Assembly (NCBI RefSeq): GCF_029255545.1
Contig: NZ_JANLJJ010000023.1
Span: 1 to 64,000 of the forward strand
DNA length: 64,000 nucleotides
Direction of reading: 5' to 3'
Source: Ferrovibrio sp.
GTDB taxonomy: Bacteria > Pseudomonadota > Alphaproteobacteria > Ferrovibrionales > Ferrovibrionaceae
In this document: positions 8,900-17,238 of the stretch, piece by piece
Layout: every line of letters begins with the position of its first letter
Numbering within the stretch: the stretch's first letter is position 1
Program-made: the position numbers and the translations under genes
The notes under the pieces: generated by a model
The model's database searches: none
Seen by the model: only the letters and a program-made list of their open reading frames with translations
What the model was told of the DNA's origin: nothing

Positions 8900-9271
8900 T
8901 TACGTCTTCCGCTTTTTCCGCAACGCCGCCACATCGGTTGCGATGGCCTTCTCGGTGGCCGCTGCCATGCGGCGATAACGCGTCAGCACCTCTTCGCCCA
9001 GGGCGGTAAGCTGCGCGCCGCCGCCGGCCTTGCCGCCGGTGGCCGCCGTCACCAGCGGTTTGGCGAAATAGCCGTTCAGCGTCTCGACCAGCATCCAGGC
9101 GCGCTTGTAGCTCATGTTCAGCCGCCGCCCGGCCGCCGAGATCGAGCCGGTGGCGGCGATGCCTTCCAGCAGGTCGGCCTTGCCCGGCCCCAGGAATACA
9201 TCGGGCGCCAGCACCACGCGCAGGCGGGCGGCGGGTTTTGCCGGGGTCGTTTTCTTCACGCTTTTAGCCAT
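8900..9271 (-). CDS. ModE-type winged-helix regulator lacking the molybdate-binding domain
   Basis: 123 residues matching only the N-terminal DNA-binding half of ModE (LysR-like helix-turn-helix): GIAATGSISAAGRRLNMSYKRAW is the characteristic segment. There is no TOBE domain, so it may not sense molybdate directly, or may do so with a partner protein. It is transcribed toward modA, with a repeat and the ModE-like site between. Likely role: control of the molybdate locus. Confidence 0.85.
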   Translation of the reverse strand: MAKSVKKTTPAKPAARLRVVLAPDVFLGPGKADLLEGIAATGSISAAGRRLNMSYKRAWMLVETLNGYFAKPLVTAATGGKAGGGAQLTALGEEVLTRYRRMAAATEKAIATDVAALRKKRKT

Positions 9272-9552
9272 TGTTCAACTACAGCACGGCGACCGGTGTT
9301 TCGGCCAGAGGTGTGGACCGGCTTGCCAATTCGCTGACATGTTTCTATATTGTTCTAACATCAGTTGCAGCTTGGAATTTTGCCGCCGCATTTTACCCGC
9401 TTATGTTTTTTCAATGGCTTAACACATCAAAACCATCGCAAAACGATGGGAACCGACATACAAACGACGCGACGGCGGCGGATTTCGCCGGCATTGGCCC
9501 GCCAAAACACGGGTACGCACAATTGGACGCTGTGCATTGCCGGGGCGTCAAA
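9272..9552. other. Intergenic region without a recognised feature
   Basis: This lies between the divergent ModE-like gene and the mutase gene. It holds AT-richer stretches that could carry the ModE-like gene's promoter. I looked for a cobalamin riboswitch, because the downstream enzyme needs B12, and saw no B12 box or matching fold. Confidence 0.4.
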
Positions 9553-9582
9553 TTGACAGGGGTTAAAACCCGGCCATACTAA
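9553..9582 (+). promoter_or_regulatory. Likely promoter of the methylmalonyl-CoA mutase gene, with an inverted repeat in the spacer
   Basis: A perfect -35 box TTGACA (9553-9558) is followed after 18 bases by a weak -10, TACTAA (9577-9582). The spacer contains GGGTT-AA-AACCC (9560-9571), an operator-like inverted repeat placed where a bound repressor would block polymerase. No regulator is identified. Confidence 0.45.
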
Positions 9583-9635
9583 GTTTTGCACCGCAGCAAC
9601 GGATATTACCGTACAGCACGCCTGCGGAGAGTGGG

Positions 9636-11819
9636 ATGCGAGACATGACCGAGACGACCGCGCCAGTAAATTTTCCCGAGGCCTGGGCGAAGATGGCCCA
9701 GAAGGAACTGGGCGACAAACCGCTCTCCGAGCTGCTGTGGCAGACGCCCGAAGGCATCACGGTCAAGCCCCTCTACACCGCCGCCGATCTCGAAGGACTG
9801 GAGACGCTGAATTCCCTGCCGGGCTTCGATCCCTTCACGCGCGGCGTGCGCGGCACCATGTATGCCAACCGGCCCTGGACGATCCGCCAATATGCCGGCT
9901 TCTCCACCGCCGAAGAATCCAACGCCTTCTACCGCAAGAATCTCGCCGCCGGCCAGCAGGGCGTTTCCGTCGCCTTCGATCTGGCCACCCATCGCGGCTA
10001 CGATTCCGATCATCCGCGCGTGGTGGGCGATGTCGGCAAGGCCGGCGTGGCGATCGATTCCATCGAGGACATGAAGATCCTGTTCGACGGCATCCCGCTG
10101 GATAAGATGAGCGTGTCGATGACCATGAACGGCGCCGTGCTGCCCGTGCTGGCCTGCTATATCGTTGCCGCCGAGGAGCAGGGCGTAAAGCCCGACCAGC
10201 TCTCGGGCACCATTCAGAATGACATTCTGAAGGAATTCATGGTGCGCAACACCTATATCTATCCGCCGGCGCCCAGCATGCGCATCATCGCCGATATCAT
10301 CGGCTATACCGCGCAGCATATGCCGAAGTTCAACTCCATCTCGATCTCCGGCTACCATATGCAGGAAGCCGGCGCGACGGCCGTGCAGGAGCTGGCCTTC
10401 ACCCTGGCCGATGGCCTGGAATACGTGCGCACGGCCATTAATTCTGGCCTCGATGTCGATGCCTTTGCCGGTCGGCTCAGCTTCTTCTTCGCCATCGGCA
10501 TGAACTTCTTCATGGAGATCGCCAAGCTGCGCGCTGCGCGCTTTTTGTGGGCGCGCATCATGAAGCAGTTCAACCCGAAGAAGGCCGGGTCGTCGATGCT
10601 GCGCACCCATTGCCAGACCTCGGGCGTCTCGCTCACCGAGCAGGACCCCTACAACAACGTGGTGCGCACCGCGATCGAGGCCATGGCCGCCGTGCTCGGC
10701 GGCACGCAGTCGCTGCATACCAATGCGCTGGACGAAGCCATCGCTTTGCCGACTGAATTCTCCGCCCGCATCGCGCGCAACACCCAGCTGATCATCCAGG
10801 ACGAAACTTACGTCACCAGGGTGGTCGATCCGCTCGGCGGCTCGTATTACGTCGAGGCGCTGACCCATGCGCTGGTCACCCACGCCTGGGCGCTGATCCA
10901 GGACGTCGAGGCCATGGGCGGCATGACCAAGGCGGTCGAAAGCGGCATGCCCAAGCTGAAGATCGAGGAAGCCGCCGCCCGTCGCCAGGCCCGCGTCGAC
11001 AAGGGCGAGGATGTCATCGTCGGCGTCAACAAATACCGCACGGCCAGCCAGGACGTGCCGGACCTGCTCGAGGTCGACAATACCCGCGTGCGCGAGCAGC
11101 AGGTGGCAAGGCTCAAGACCATCCGCAACACCCGCGACAAGGCGAAGGCGGAGGCCGCCATTCGCGCGCTTGAGGACGGTGCTGCCGGCAAGGCCAATCT
11201 GCTTGAGCTTTGCGTGCAGGCGGCGCGTGCGCGCGTCACCGTGGGCGAGATGTCCGATGCCATGGAGCGCGTCTTCACCCGCCACCAGGCCACCATCCGC
11301 TCGATCAGCGGCGTCTACGGCGCGGCCTATGCCAATGACGAGGGCTTCATGCAGATCCAGAAGGACATCGAGGCTTTCGCCGCGGAGGAAGGTCGCCGCC
11401 CGCGCATGCTGGTGGTCAAGCTGGGTCAGGATGGCCATGACCGCGGCGCCAAGGTGATCGCCACGGCCTTCGCCGATCTGGGCTTCGACGTCGATGTGGG
11501 CCCGCTGTTCCAGACGCCGGAGGAAGCCGCCAAGGACGCCATCGAAAACGACGTGCATGTGATCGGCGTGTCCAGCCAGGCCGCCGGCCACAAGACGCTT
11601 GTTCCCCAATTGATCAAGGCGCTGCACGACCAGGGCGCCGGCGACATCCTGGTGATCACCGGCGGCGTGATCCCGCCGCAGGATTACGATTTCCTGCGTC
11701 AGGCCGGCGTGGCCGGCATCTACGGCCCCGGCACCAATATCCCGCAGGCAGCTGCTGAGATCGTCAGGCTGATCCGCCAGCGGCACGCGCCCAGTGCCGC
11801 CAAGGGGGCGGCGGAGTAA
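9636..11819 (+). CDS. scpA: Methylmalonyl-CoA mutase, single-chain B12-dependent enzyme
   Basis: 727 residues, full length. The N-terminal barrel has the substrate-binding signature around [13 protein letters not shown] and [15 protein letters not shown]. The C-terminal cobalamin domain has the DGHDRG base-off motif near residue 600 and a late GGVIPPQDY strand. It converts methylmalonyl-CoA to succinyl-CoA, completing propionyl-CoA use. The companion propionyl-CoA carboxylase and epimerase are not in the window. The ATG at 9636 follows GGAGAG; a second ATG nine bases on could also serve. Confidence 0.96.
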   Translation: MRDMTETTAPVNFPEAWAKMAQKELGDKPLSELLWQTPEGITVKPLYTAADLEGLETLNSLPGFDPFTRGVRGTMYANRPWTIRQYAGFSTAEESNAFYRKNLAAGQQGVSVAFDLATHRGYDSDHPRVVGDVGKAGVAIDSIEDMKILFDGIPLDKMSVSMTMNGAVLPVLACYIVAAEEQGVKPDQLSGTIQNDILKEFMVRNTYIYPPAPSMRIIADIIGYTAQHMPKFNSISISGYHMQEAGATAVQELAFTLADGLEYVRTAINSGLDVDAFAGRLSFFFAIGMNFFMEIAKLRAARFLWARIMKQFNPKKAGSSMLRTHCQTSGVSLTEQDPYNNVVRTAIEAMAAVLGGTQSLHTNALDEAIALPTEFSARIARNTQLIIQDETYVTRVVDPLGGSYYVEALTHALVTHAWALIQDVEAMGGMTKAVESGMPKLKIEEAAARRQARVDKGEDVIVGVNKYRTASQDVPDLLEVDNTRVREQQVARLKTIRNTRDKAKAEAAIRALEDGAAGKANLLELCVQAARARVTVGEMSDAMERVFTRHQATIRSISGVYGAAYANDEGFMQIQKDIEAFAAEEGRRPRMLVVKLGQDGHDRGAKVIATAFADLGFDVDVGPLFQTPEEAAKDAIENDVHVIGVSSQAAGHKTLVPQLIKALHDQGAGDILVITGGVIPPQDYDFLRQAGVAGIYGPGTNIPQAAAEIVRLIRQRHAPSAAKGAAE

Positions 11820-11865
11820 CGCCCGGCCCAGCATGGCGGGAGACCACAAATAGAAAAGAGCCGTC

Positions 11866-12273
11866 ATGCCGCCTTTCGCCATTAGTCCGCTTTACGCCGC
11901 CCTTTGCGCCATCCTGCTGATTGCGTTGTCGCTGCGCGTCGCGCGCCTGCGCAAGACGCTGAAGGTGGGCATCGGCGACGGCGGCGAACGCGACCTGCAA
12001 AAGGCCATCCGCGTGCAGGGCAATTTCGTCGAATATGTGCCGCTGGCTTTACTGCTGCTGTTCCTGCTCGAGCTGAGCCGCCAGGCGCCGTTCTGGGCCC
12101 TGCATCTGCTGGGCGCCGGCCTGCTGCTGGGCCGCGTGCTGCATGCGATCGGATTGTCGTCCACGGCCGGATTGTCCTTCGGCCGCCTGGTCGGCATCAC
12201 GCTCACCTTCGCCATGATCCTGATCACGGCGGTCTGGCTGCTGGTGATTTCGGTCGCCGGTATGGCAATGTAG
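11866..12273 (+). CDS. MAPEG-family membrane protein
   Basis: 135 residues, four predicted membrane helices. The first loop carries the family pattern: an ERDLQKAIRVQGNFVEYVP block (Arg-x-x-x-Asn-x-x-Glu), which in MAPEG enzymes binds glutathione. It resembles bacterial YecN-like members. Substrate unknown. It starts 46 bases after the mutase gene and could be read through from it. Confidence 0.85.
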   Translation: MPPFAISPLYAALCAILLIALSLRVARLRKTLKVGIGDGGERDLQKAIRVQGNFVEYVPLALLLLFLLELSRQAPFWALHLLGAGLLLGRVLHAIGLSSTAGLSFGRLVGITLTFAMILITAVWLLVISVAGMAM

Positions 12274-12322
12274 GGCAACGACCAAAGCCCGCGGCAGTCG
12301 GGCCAGCAGAATGGGGGGCGCG

Positions 12323-13924
12323 ATGGAGTTCGATTACATCGTGATCGGCGGCGGCTCGGCCGGCAGCGTGCTGGCGCGACGGCTGAGTGACGACGGCACC
12401 ACCAGCGTCTGCCTGATCGAGGCCGGCCCGACCGATGACCATATCCTGTGCCGCGTGCCGCTCGGCGCCGCCGCCTTCATGCCGGTGAAATGGCGCAACT
12501 GGGGTTTCGAGACCGAGCCGCAGCCGGGCCTGTCCGGTCGGCGTGGATATCAGCCGCGTGGCCGCATGCTGGGCGGCTCGTCGGGCATCAACGCGATGAT
12601 CTATACCCGCGGCCATGGCTCGGATTACGACGACTGGGCGCAGCAGCATGGCGCGGCCGGCTGGTCTTTCGCCGATGTGCTGCCGTATTTCAAACGTGCC
12701 GAGGGTAATGCGCGGTTCAGCGCCGAGGATCCGCTGCATGGCGGCGACGGTCCGCTGCAGGTCGGCGATCTGGTGTCGCCGCACCGGATCAACGAAACCT
12801 TCCTATCCGCCTGCGACACGCTGCAGCTGCCGCGCAATGCCGATTTCAACGGTCCAAGCCAGGACGGCGTCGGCTATTTCCAGGTGACGCAGAAGAACGG
12901 CGAGCGCTGGTCGGCCGCGCGCGCCTACCTGACGCCCGAGGTACGCGCGCGCCATAACCTGCGCATCGAAACCGATACCCGCGCGCTGCGCATCCTGTTT
13001 GCCGGGCGGCGCGCCGCCGGCGTCGCCTGCCGGCAGAAAGGCCGCGAGATCGCGCTGCGGGCGAAAGCCGGCGTGGTGCTGGCGGCTGGTGCCTTCCAGT
13101 CGCCGCAGCTGCTGATGCTGTCGGGCATCGGCCCGGGCGAGGAACTGGCGCGGCATGGCCTGCCGGTGCTGCACGATCTGCCGGGCGTGGGCCAGAACCT
13201 GCAGGACCATGTCGATTTCATCCTGCTCTACAAGGTGGATGACCCCACCCTGCCGGGCGTGTCGCTGCGCGGCGGGGCGCATCTGCTGCGCGAGATCGGC
13301 CGCTGGCGCCGCGAGCGGCGCGGCATGCTCACCACCAACTTCGCCGAGTCCGGCGCCTTCCTGCGCTCCGATCCGTCGCAGCCGCGGCCCGACCTGCAAC
13401 TGCATTTCGTCAATGCGCTGGTCGACGACCATGCGCGCAAGACTCATCTGGGCCACGGCTACAGCCTGCACACTTGCGTGCTGCGACCCAAAAGCCGCGG
13501 CAGCGTCGGCCTGAAGGGCGCCGACCCGCAGCTTGCCCCACGCATTGATCCGCAGTTCTTCAGCCATCCCGACGATATCGAGCTGCTGCTCAAGGGCGTG
13601 AAGCTGGCCCGCCGCATCATGGAGGCGCCGCCCTTCCAGGCGCTGAGCCCTCGTGAGCTGTATACCGCCGGCATCACCGACGATGCCGGGCTGCTGGAAC
13701 AAATCCGCCGCCGCGCCGACACGATCTATCATCCGGTCGGCACCTGCCGCATGGGAGCAAGCGATGATGCGCAGGCCGTGGTGGATCCGCAGCTCCGCCT
13801 GCGCGGCATGGAGGGCCTGTGGGTGGCCGATGCCTCGGTGATGCCCAGCCTGATCGGCGGCAATACCAACGCGCCGACCATCATGATTGCGGAAAAAGCC
13901 GCCGACCTGATCCGCGCCGCCTAG
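12323..13924 (+). CDS. GMC-family FAD oxidoreductase (choline dehydrogenase-like)
   Basis: 533 residues. The N-terminal FAD motif reads DYIVIGGGSAGSVLA. GMC signature 1 appears as GRMLGGSSGINAMIY and signature 2 as GAFQSPQLLMLSGIG. The active-site His lies in YHPVGTCRMG and the C-terminal FAD-contact segment in GGNTNAPTIM. It probably oxidises an alcohol to an aldehyde; betaine synthesis is not supported, because no betI or betB genes lie nearby. An ATG at 12311 is also in frame, but the ATG at 12323 has a GGGGGG site five bases upstream. Confidence 0.9.
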   Translation: MEFDYIVIGGGSAGSVLARRLSDDGTTSVCLIEAGPTDDHILCRVPLGAAAFMPVKWRNWGFETEPQPGLSGRRGYQPRGRMLGGSSGINAMIYTRGHGSDYDDWAQQHGAAGWSFADVLPYFKRAEGNARFSAEDPLHGGDGPLQVGDLVSPHRINETFLSACDTLQLPRNADFNGPSQDGVGYFQVTQKNGERWSAARAYLTPEVRARHNLRIETDTRALRILFAGRRAAGVACRQKGREIALRAKAGVVLAAGAFQSPQLLMLSGIGPGEELARHGLPVLHDLPGVGQNLQDHVDFILLYKVDDPTLPGVSLRGGAHLLREIGRWRRERRGMLTTNFAESGAFLRSDPSQPRPDLQLHFVNALVDDHARKTHLGHGYSLHTCVLRPKSRGSVGLKGADPQLAPRIDPQFFSHPDDIELLLKGVKLARRIMEAPPFQALSPRELYTAGITDDAGLLEQIRRRADTIYHPVGTCRMGASDDAQAVVDPQLRLRGMEGLWVADASVMPSLIGGNTNAPTIMIAEKAADLIRAA

Positions 13925-13935
13925 GGTACAAGGCT

Positions 13936-14322
13936 CTAGCCGGCGTCGCGCAGCACCTCGCGCAGCACCGCGTCGACGGCGTTCAGCAGGTCCTCGCGCC
14001 GCACCGGCTTCTGCATCACGCGATCGGCCCCCAGCCGCCCGGCCATGGCCAGCAGGTCCTCGGCCGCCAGCCAGCCGCCGCCCGACACGGCGATCACCGG
14101 CAGGGCCGGCCAGCGCTGTTTCACCTGGCGCAGGATTTCGATGCCGTCGCGCTGCGGCATCAGGATGTCGGTGAGCACGAGATCGAAGCGGCCATCCTCG
14201 AGCAGGCGAAGGCCGTGATCGCCATCCTGCGTGATCTCGACCCGATGACCATTGGTCGTCAGATGCGCCTGCAGGATGCTGCAGAACTCGGCGTTGTCAT
14301 CAATCACCAGAATGCGCGGCAT
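13936..14322 (-). CDS. Stand-alone CheY-like response regulator
   Basis: 128 residues, a single receiver domain. Visible are the acidic pair in VIDDN (9-10), the phosphoacceptor Asp in LTDILMP (about 52), the conserved Ser in AVSGG and the Lys in QKPVR. There is no output domain, so it would act by protein-protein contact or as a phosphate relay. It is divergent from the hybrid kinase next door, separated by about 150 AT-rich bases, and is a plausible partner. Confidence 0.88.
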   Translation of the reverse strand: MPRILVIDDNAEFCSILQAHLTTNGHRVEITQDGDHGLRLLEDGRFDLVLTDILMPQRDGIEILRQVKQRWPALPVIAVSGGGWLAAEDLLAMAGRLGADRVMQKPVRREDLLNAVDAVLREVLRDAG

Positions 14323-14471
14323 ATCGTAAATCCAGATATCGGCCCGATATTAACGGAAGAATTGGATTGAAATCCCCCGCAGGGTTTTCCATTCTATCCG
14401 GGAATAGTGTTTCAGTAACCTCTATTAAAAATAGAAAAATTCTGTAATATCAATAACTTTCGGGAATTGGC

Positions 14472-16361
14472 ATGGATGACGATCTACTCCAGGCCGTCGT
14501 GGACACCGCCATTGATGGCCTGATCCTGATCGAGGCCGATGGCCGGATCGCCCTGTTCAACGCCGCCTGCGAGAGGCTGTTTGGCTATACGCCCGCGGAG
14601 GTGCAGGGGCGCAATGTGTCCATGCTGATGCCCGAGCCGGACCATTCGGCCCATGACGATTATATCCGGCGGTACCGCGATACCGGCGAGAAACGCATCA
14701 TCGGCGTCGGCCGCGAGGTGCTGGGCCGGCGCAAGGACGGCACGGTGTTTCCTTTTGAACTGGCGGTAGGAGAATACCGGCGCGATGGCCGGGTGATGTT
14801 CGTCGGCGTGATCCATGACCTGAGCAAGTACCACCGCAGCGAGGAACGGCGGCGGGAGAGCGAGGCGCGGATCCGCCTGCTGGTCGACTCGATCACCGAC
14901 TACGCCATCTTCATGATGGATGCCGAAGGCAAGGTGATGACCTGGAATGCCGGCGCGCAGAACCTCACCGGCTATACGCCGCAGGAAGCCATTGGCCAGA
15001 CCCGCGACATGTATTACGTCGATGCCGATCTCGGCATCGATGCGCCCAGCCAGGCCCTGCGCATCGCGGCCGCGAAGGGGCGTTACGTCAATGAGGAATG
15101 GCGGCAGCGCAAGGATGGCAGCCGCTTCTGGGCCAGCGTGGTGATCACGGCCCTGCGCGATGCCCAGGGCAACCTGACCGGCTTCGTCAACATCACGCGC
15201 GACATGAGCGAGCGGCGCCAGGCCGACGAGCTGCGCGACCAGCTGCGGCAGGCGCAGAAGATGGAGGCGCTGGGCCAGCTCACCGGCGGCATCGCTCATG
15301 ATTTCAACAATCTGCTGGCGGTAATCGTCGGCAATCTGGAATTGCTGGGCGACCGCGTGAACGACAAGGAAAGCACGCGGCTGATCGAACAGGCCCTGCG
15401 CAATGCCGGCCGGGGCGCAGATCTGACGCGGCGGCTGCTGGCCTTTGGCCGCCGCCAGAAACTCAATCCCGCGCGCATTGATGTCAGCGAGCATATCCAG
15501 GGCATGCTGGACATGCTGCAGCGGACGCTGGGCGACAGCATTTCGGTCGAGCTGGACCTGGCATCGGACATGCCGGTCATCGAAGCCGATATCGGCGAAC
15601 TTGAGAATGCCGTGCTGAATATCGCCCTGAATGCGCGCGACGCCATGCAGGGTGCCGGGCGACTGGCCATTCGCTCGGCCATGAGGCATCTCAGCGCGCC
15701 GCGCGTCATGCCGACGCGGACGGCGCCGGCCGGCACCTATGCGATGATCAGCCTGCGTGATTCCGGCTGTGGCATGTCGCCGGATATCGTGGCGCGCGTT
15801 TTCGAGCCTTTCTTCACCACCAAGGACATCGGCAAGGGCACCGGCCTGGGGCTTTCGATGGTATATGGCTTCATGGCCCAGTCCGGCGGCTATGTTGAAG
15901 TCGACAGCCAGCCGGGCGAAGGCACCGAATTCCGGCTTTTCCTGCCGGCGCTGGATGATCAGGCGATGCCGCGCCGGCCAGAGCACGAGGCCGGCCGGCG
16001 TCTTGTCCTGTGCGTCGACGATAATGCCGATGTGCGCGCCACCATGGCGGCCCTGCTCGGCAGCCTGGGTTTTGCCGTGCTGCCGGCCGCCACGGCCGCC
16101 GATGCCCTGGCCGAGATGCGTCGCGGCCTGCCGATCGATCTGGTGCTCACCGATATCCAGATGCCCGGCGGCATGGATGGCGTTGCGCTGGCCGAGCGCA
16201 TCCTGGCGAAGAAACCCGACATGCCGATCCTGTTCATGTCCGGCTCCAGCGAGGAGGATCGTCTGCGTGCCACGCGTTTTCATGGCGTCACGCAGATTCT
16301 GCCCAAGCCGGTGCGCAAGGCCACGCTGGCCGAGGCAATCAAGGCCGTGCTGGGTGAGTGA
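14472..16361 (+). CDS. FixL-like hybrid histidine kinase (heme-type PAS, PAS, HisKA, HATPase, receiver)
   Basis: 629 residues, soluble. PAS 1 (about 5-115) resembles FixL: it has HDDYIRRYR with His61 where FixL has its heme-ligating His, and IIGVGREV with Arg81 where FixL has the O2-contacting Arg. PAS 2 spans about 130-245. The phosphoacceptor is His276 in HDFNN. ATP-binding boxes follow: NIALNARDAM, DSGCGMS, GTGLGLSMVYG. A receiver ends the protein, with Asp561 in LTDIQMP. Together these suggest an oxygen or redox sensor feeding phosphate to its own receiver or to the neighbouring CheY-like protein. Heme binding is inference. Confidence 0.88.
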   Translation: MDDDLLQAVVDTAIDGLILIEADGRIALFNAACERLFGYTPAEVQGRNVSMLMPEPDHSAHDDYIRRYRDTGEKRIIGVGREVLGRRKDGTVFPFELAVGEYRRDGRVMFVGVIHDLSKYHRSEERRRESEARIRLLVDSITDYAIFMMDAEGKVMTWNAGAQNLTGYTPQEAIGQTRDMYYVDADLGIDAPSQALRIAAAKGRYVNEEWRQRKDGSRFWASVVITALRDAQGNLTGFVNITRDMSERRQADELRDQLRQAQKMEALGQLTGGIAHDFNNLLAVIVGNLELLGDRVNDKESTRLIEQALRNAGRGADLTRRLLAFGRRQKLNPARIDVSEHIQGMLDMLQRTLGDSISVELDLASDMPVIEADIGELENAVLNIALNARDAMQGAGRLAIRSAMRHLSAPRVMPTRTAPAGTYAMISLRDSGCGMSPDIVARVFEPFFTTKDIGKGTGLGLSMVYGFMAQSGGYVEVDSQPGEGTEFRLFLPALDDQAMPRRPEHEAGRRLVLCVDDNADVRATMAALLGSLGFAVLPAATAADALAEMRRGLPIDLVLTDIQMPGGMDGVALAERILAKKPDMPILFMSGSSEEDRLRATRFHGVTQILPKPVRKATLAEAIKAVLGE

Positions 16362-16403
16362 ATCCGGAATCCGCCAGGCCGCCACGCGGCCGGGGTATTT
16401 GCC

Positions 16404-16907
16404 TCAGGCCGCCACGCGGCCGCGGTATTTGAACGTCAGCGTCAGCAGGTTGGCGATCTGATACATGTAAAGCACGTCTGCTTCGCTCCACTCGCGTGGC
16501 CGGTCCTGCTCGGCGGACACGATGGCGACCGGCAGGCCGTGCTGATCGGGCACCATGATGTCGATCAGGGCGCGGATGCCGCTGGTGCGGGCATAGGGCG
16601 CGGCCAAATTGCGGGTCGCCGGGTGCAGCGCGTAATCCGGAATCACCAGCAGGCGGTCCTTGCTGATCAGGTCGAAATACAGCGGCACGCTGGTGGCCTC
16701 CAGCACCATGCCGGCCGGAAAATCGGCTTCGCGCTGGTCTTTCAGGCATTGGCAGTGAATGGCGTCGCCGGCCAGGTTGAACAGCCAGACGCTGGCCCGC
16801 GTCGTGCCGAGCTGCTCGGCGATGTCGCGGCAGATCGCCTGGTAGATCGGCTCCAGGCCCTGGGCGCCGCCCCCGGTGGCGCGGATCGCGGCATTGGTAT
16901 GGTCCAT
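16404..16907 (-). CDS. GAF-domain protein
   Basis: 167 residues, almost entirely one GAF domain: a helix IYQAICRDIAEQLG, then RASVWLFNLAGD, a YFDLISKDRLLVIPD segment and a final PVAIVSAEQDRPREWSEAD, the usual GAF ending. It is a small-molecule or signal-sensing domain with no output attached. The upstream frame is open to 17240, but that stretch crosses a terminator hairpin. I chose the ATG at 16907, preceded by GAGGGAT. Confidence 0.78.
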   Translation of the reverse strand: MDHTNAAIRATGGGAQGLEPIYQAICRDIAEQLGTTRASVWLFNLAGDAIHCQCLKDQREADFPAGMVLEATSVPLYFDLISKDRLLVIPDYALHPATRNLAAPYARTSGIRALIDIMVPDQHGLPVAIVSAEQDRPREWSEADVLYMYQIANLLTLTFKYRGRVAA

Positions 16908-17026
16908 GATCCCTCGTCGCTGTCTGCCGGCAGGTTGGGCCAGCCTGCCGTACAAGCGTAACGGGATTGTTAATGCGGTTTGCCTGGAAGACGGTAGTGG
17001 CGGGCTTGTGCCGGACAGGACGAAAT

Positions 17027-17074
17027 AAAAAAGCCGCCCGGTCCTGGCCTGGGGGGGAGGCGGAACCGGGCGGC
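17027..17074 (-). terminator. Rho-independent terminator with a C-rich loop (minus strand)
   Basis: The minus strand forms a perfect 10-bp stem GCCGCCCGGT/ACCGGGCGGC followed directly by six T. The loop contains CCTCCCCCCC, complementary to Shine-Dalgarno sequences. No protein-coding gene lies upstream of it on this strand, so it appears to end a short non-coding transcript. Confidence 0.75.
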
Positions 17075-17140
17075 CCGGAGACAGTCTAACAAAGGCTGCC
17101 TGCGTAATGCTGGGATATAACCCTGCAAAAGGGGCGGAAT
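17027..17140 (-). ncRNA. Candidate small RNA ending in the C-rich terminator
   Basis: The only source for the terminator at 17027-17074 is a transcript starting between it and the divergent CHAD gene at 17239. The 5' end is a guess: a weak TTGCAG / TACGCA promoter pair is visible on the minus strand near 17100-17140. The exposed C-rich loop is a feature of several alphaproteobacterial sRNAs. It could instead be an attenuated leader of the GAF gene. Confidence 0.35.
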
Positions 17141-17200
17141 TAGGGCATCGCCGCAGGGCTTGTTTCGCAGAACTGTAACAATTGTAAACGGCTGAGTTGT

Positions 17201-17230
17201 TTGACTTTTTTTTAAGGCCTCCGGTAGAGT
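17201..17230 (+). promoter_or_regulatory. Promoter of the CHAD gene, very close to its start codon
   Basis: TTGACT (17201-17206), an 18-base spacer and TAGAGT (17225-17230). The ATG follows only eight bases after the -10 box, so transcription would begin at or next to the start codon. No Shine-Dalgarno sequence fits in between, which suggests a leaderless mRNA. Confidence 0.55.
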
Positions 17231-17238
17231 CCGCCGCC

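Noticed and set aside
9290-9635. Cobalamin riboswitch before the B12-dependent mutase
   Set aside because: No B12-box consensus or matching multi-stem fold could be found; such switches also rarely control this enzyme.
9606-11882. Minus-strand open frame of 758 residues
   Set aside because: It is the antisense shadow of methylmalonyl-CoA mutase.
12323-13924. Choline dehydrogenase (betA)
   Set aside because: The GMC signatures fit the broad family only; no betaine-aldehyde dehydrogenase, BetI or choline transporter is adjacent.
14400-14471. FNR/FixK-type TTGAT-N4-ATCAA box before the FixL-like kinase
   Set aside because: The AT-rich stretch contains ATCAA-like pieces, but no properly spaced palindrome.
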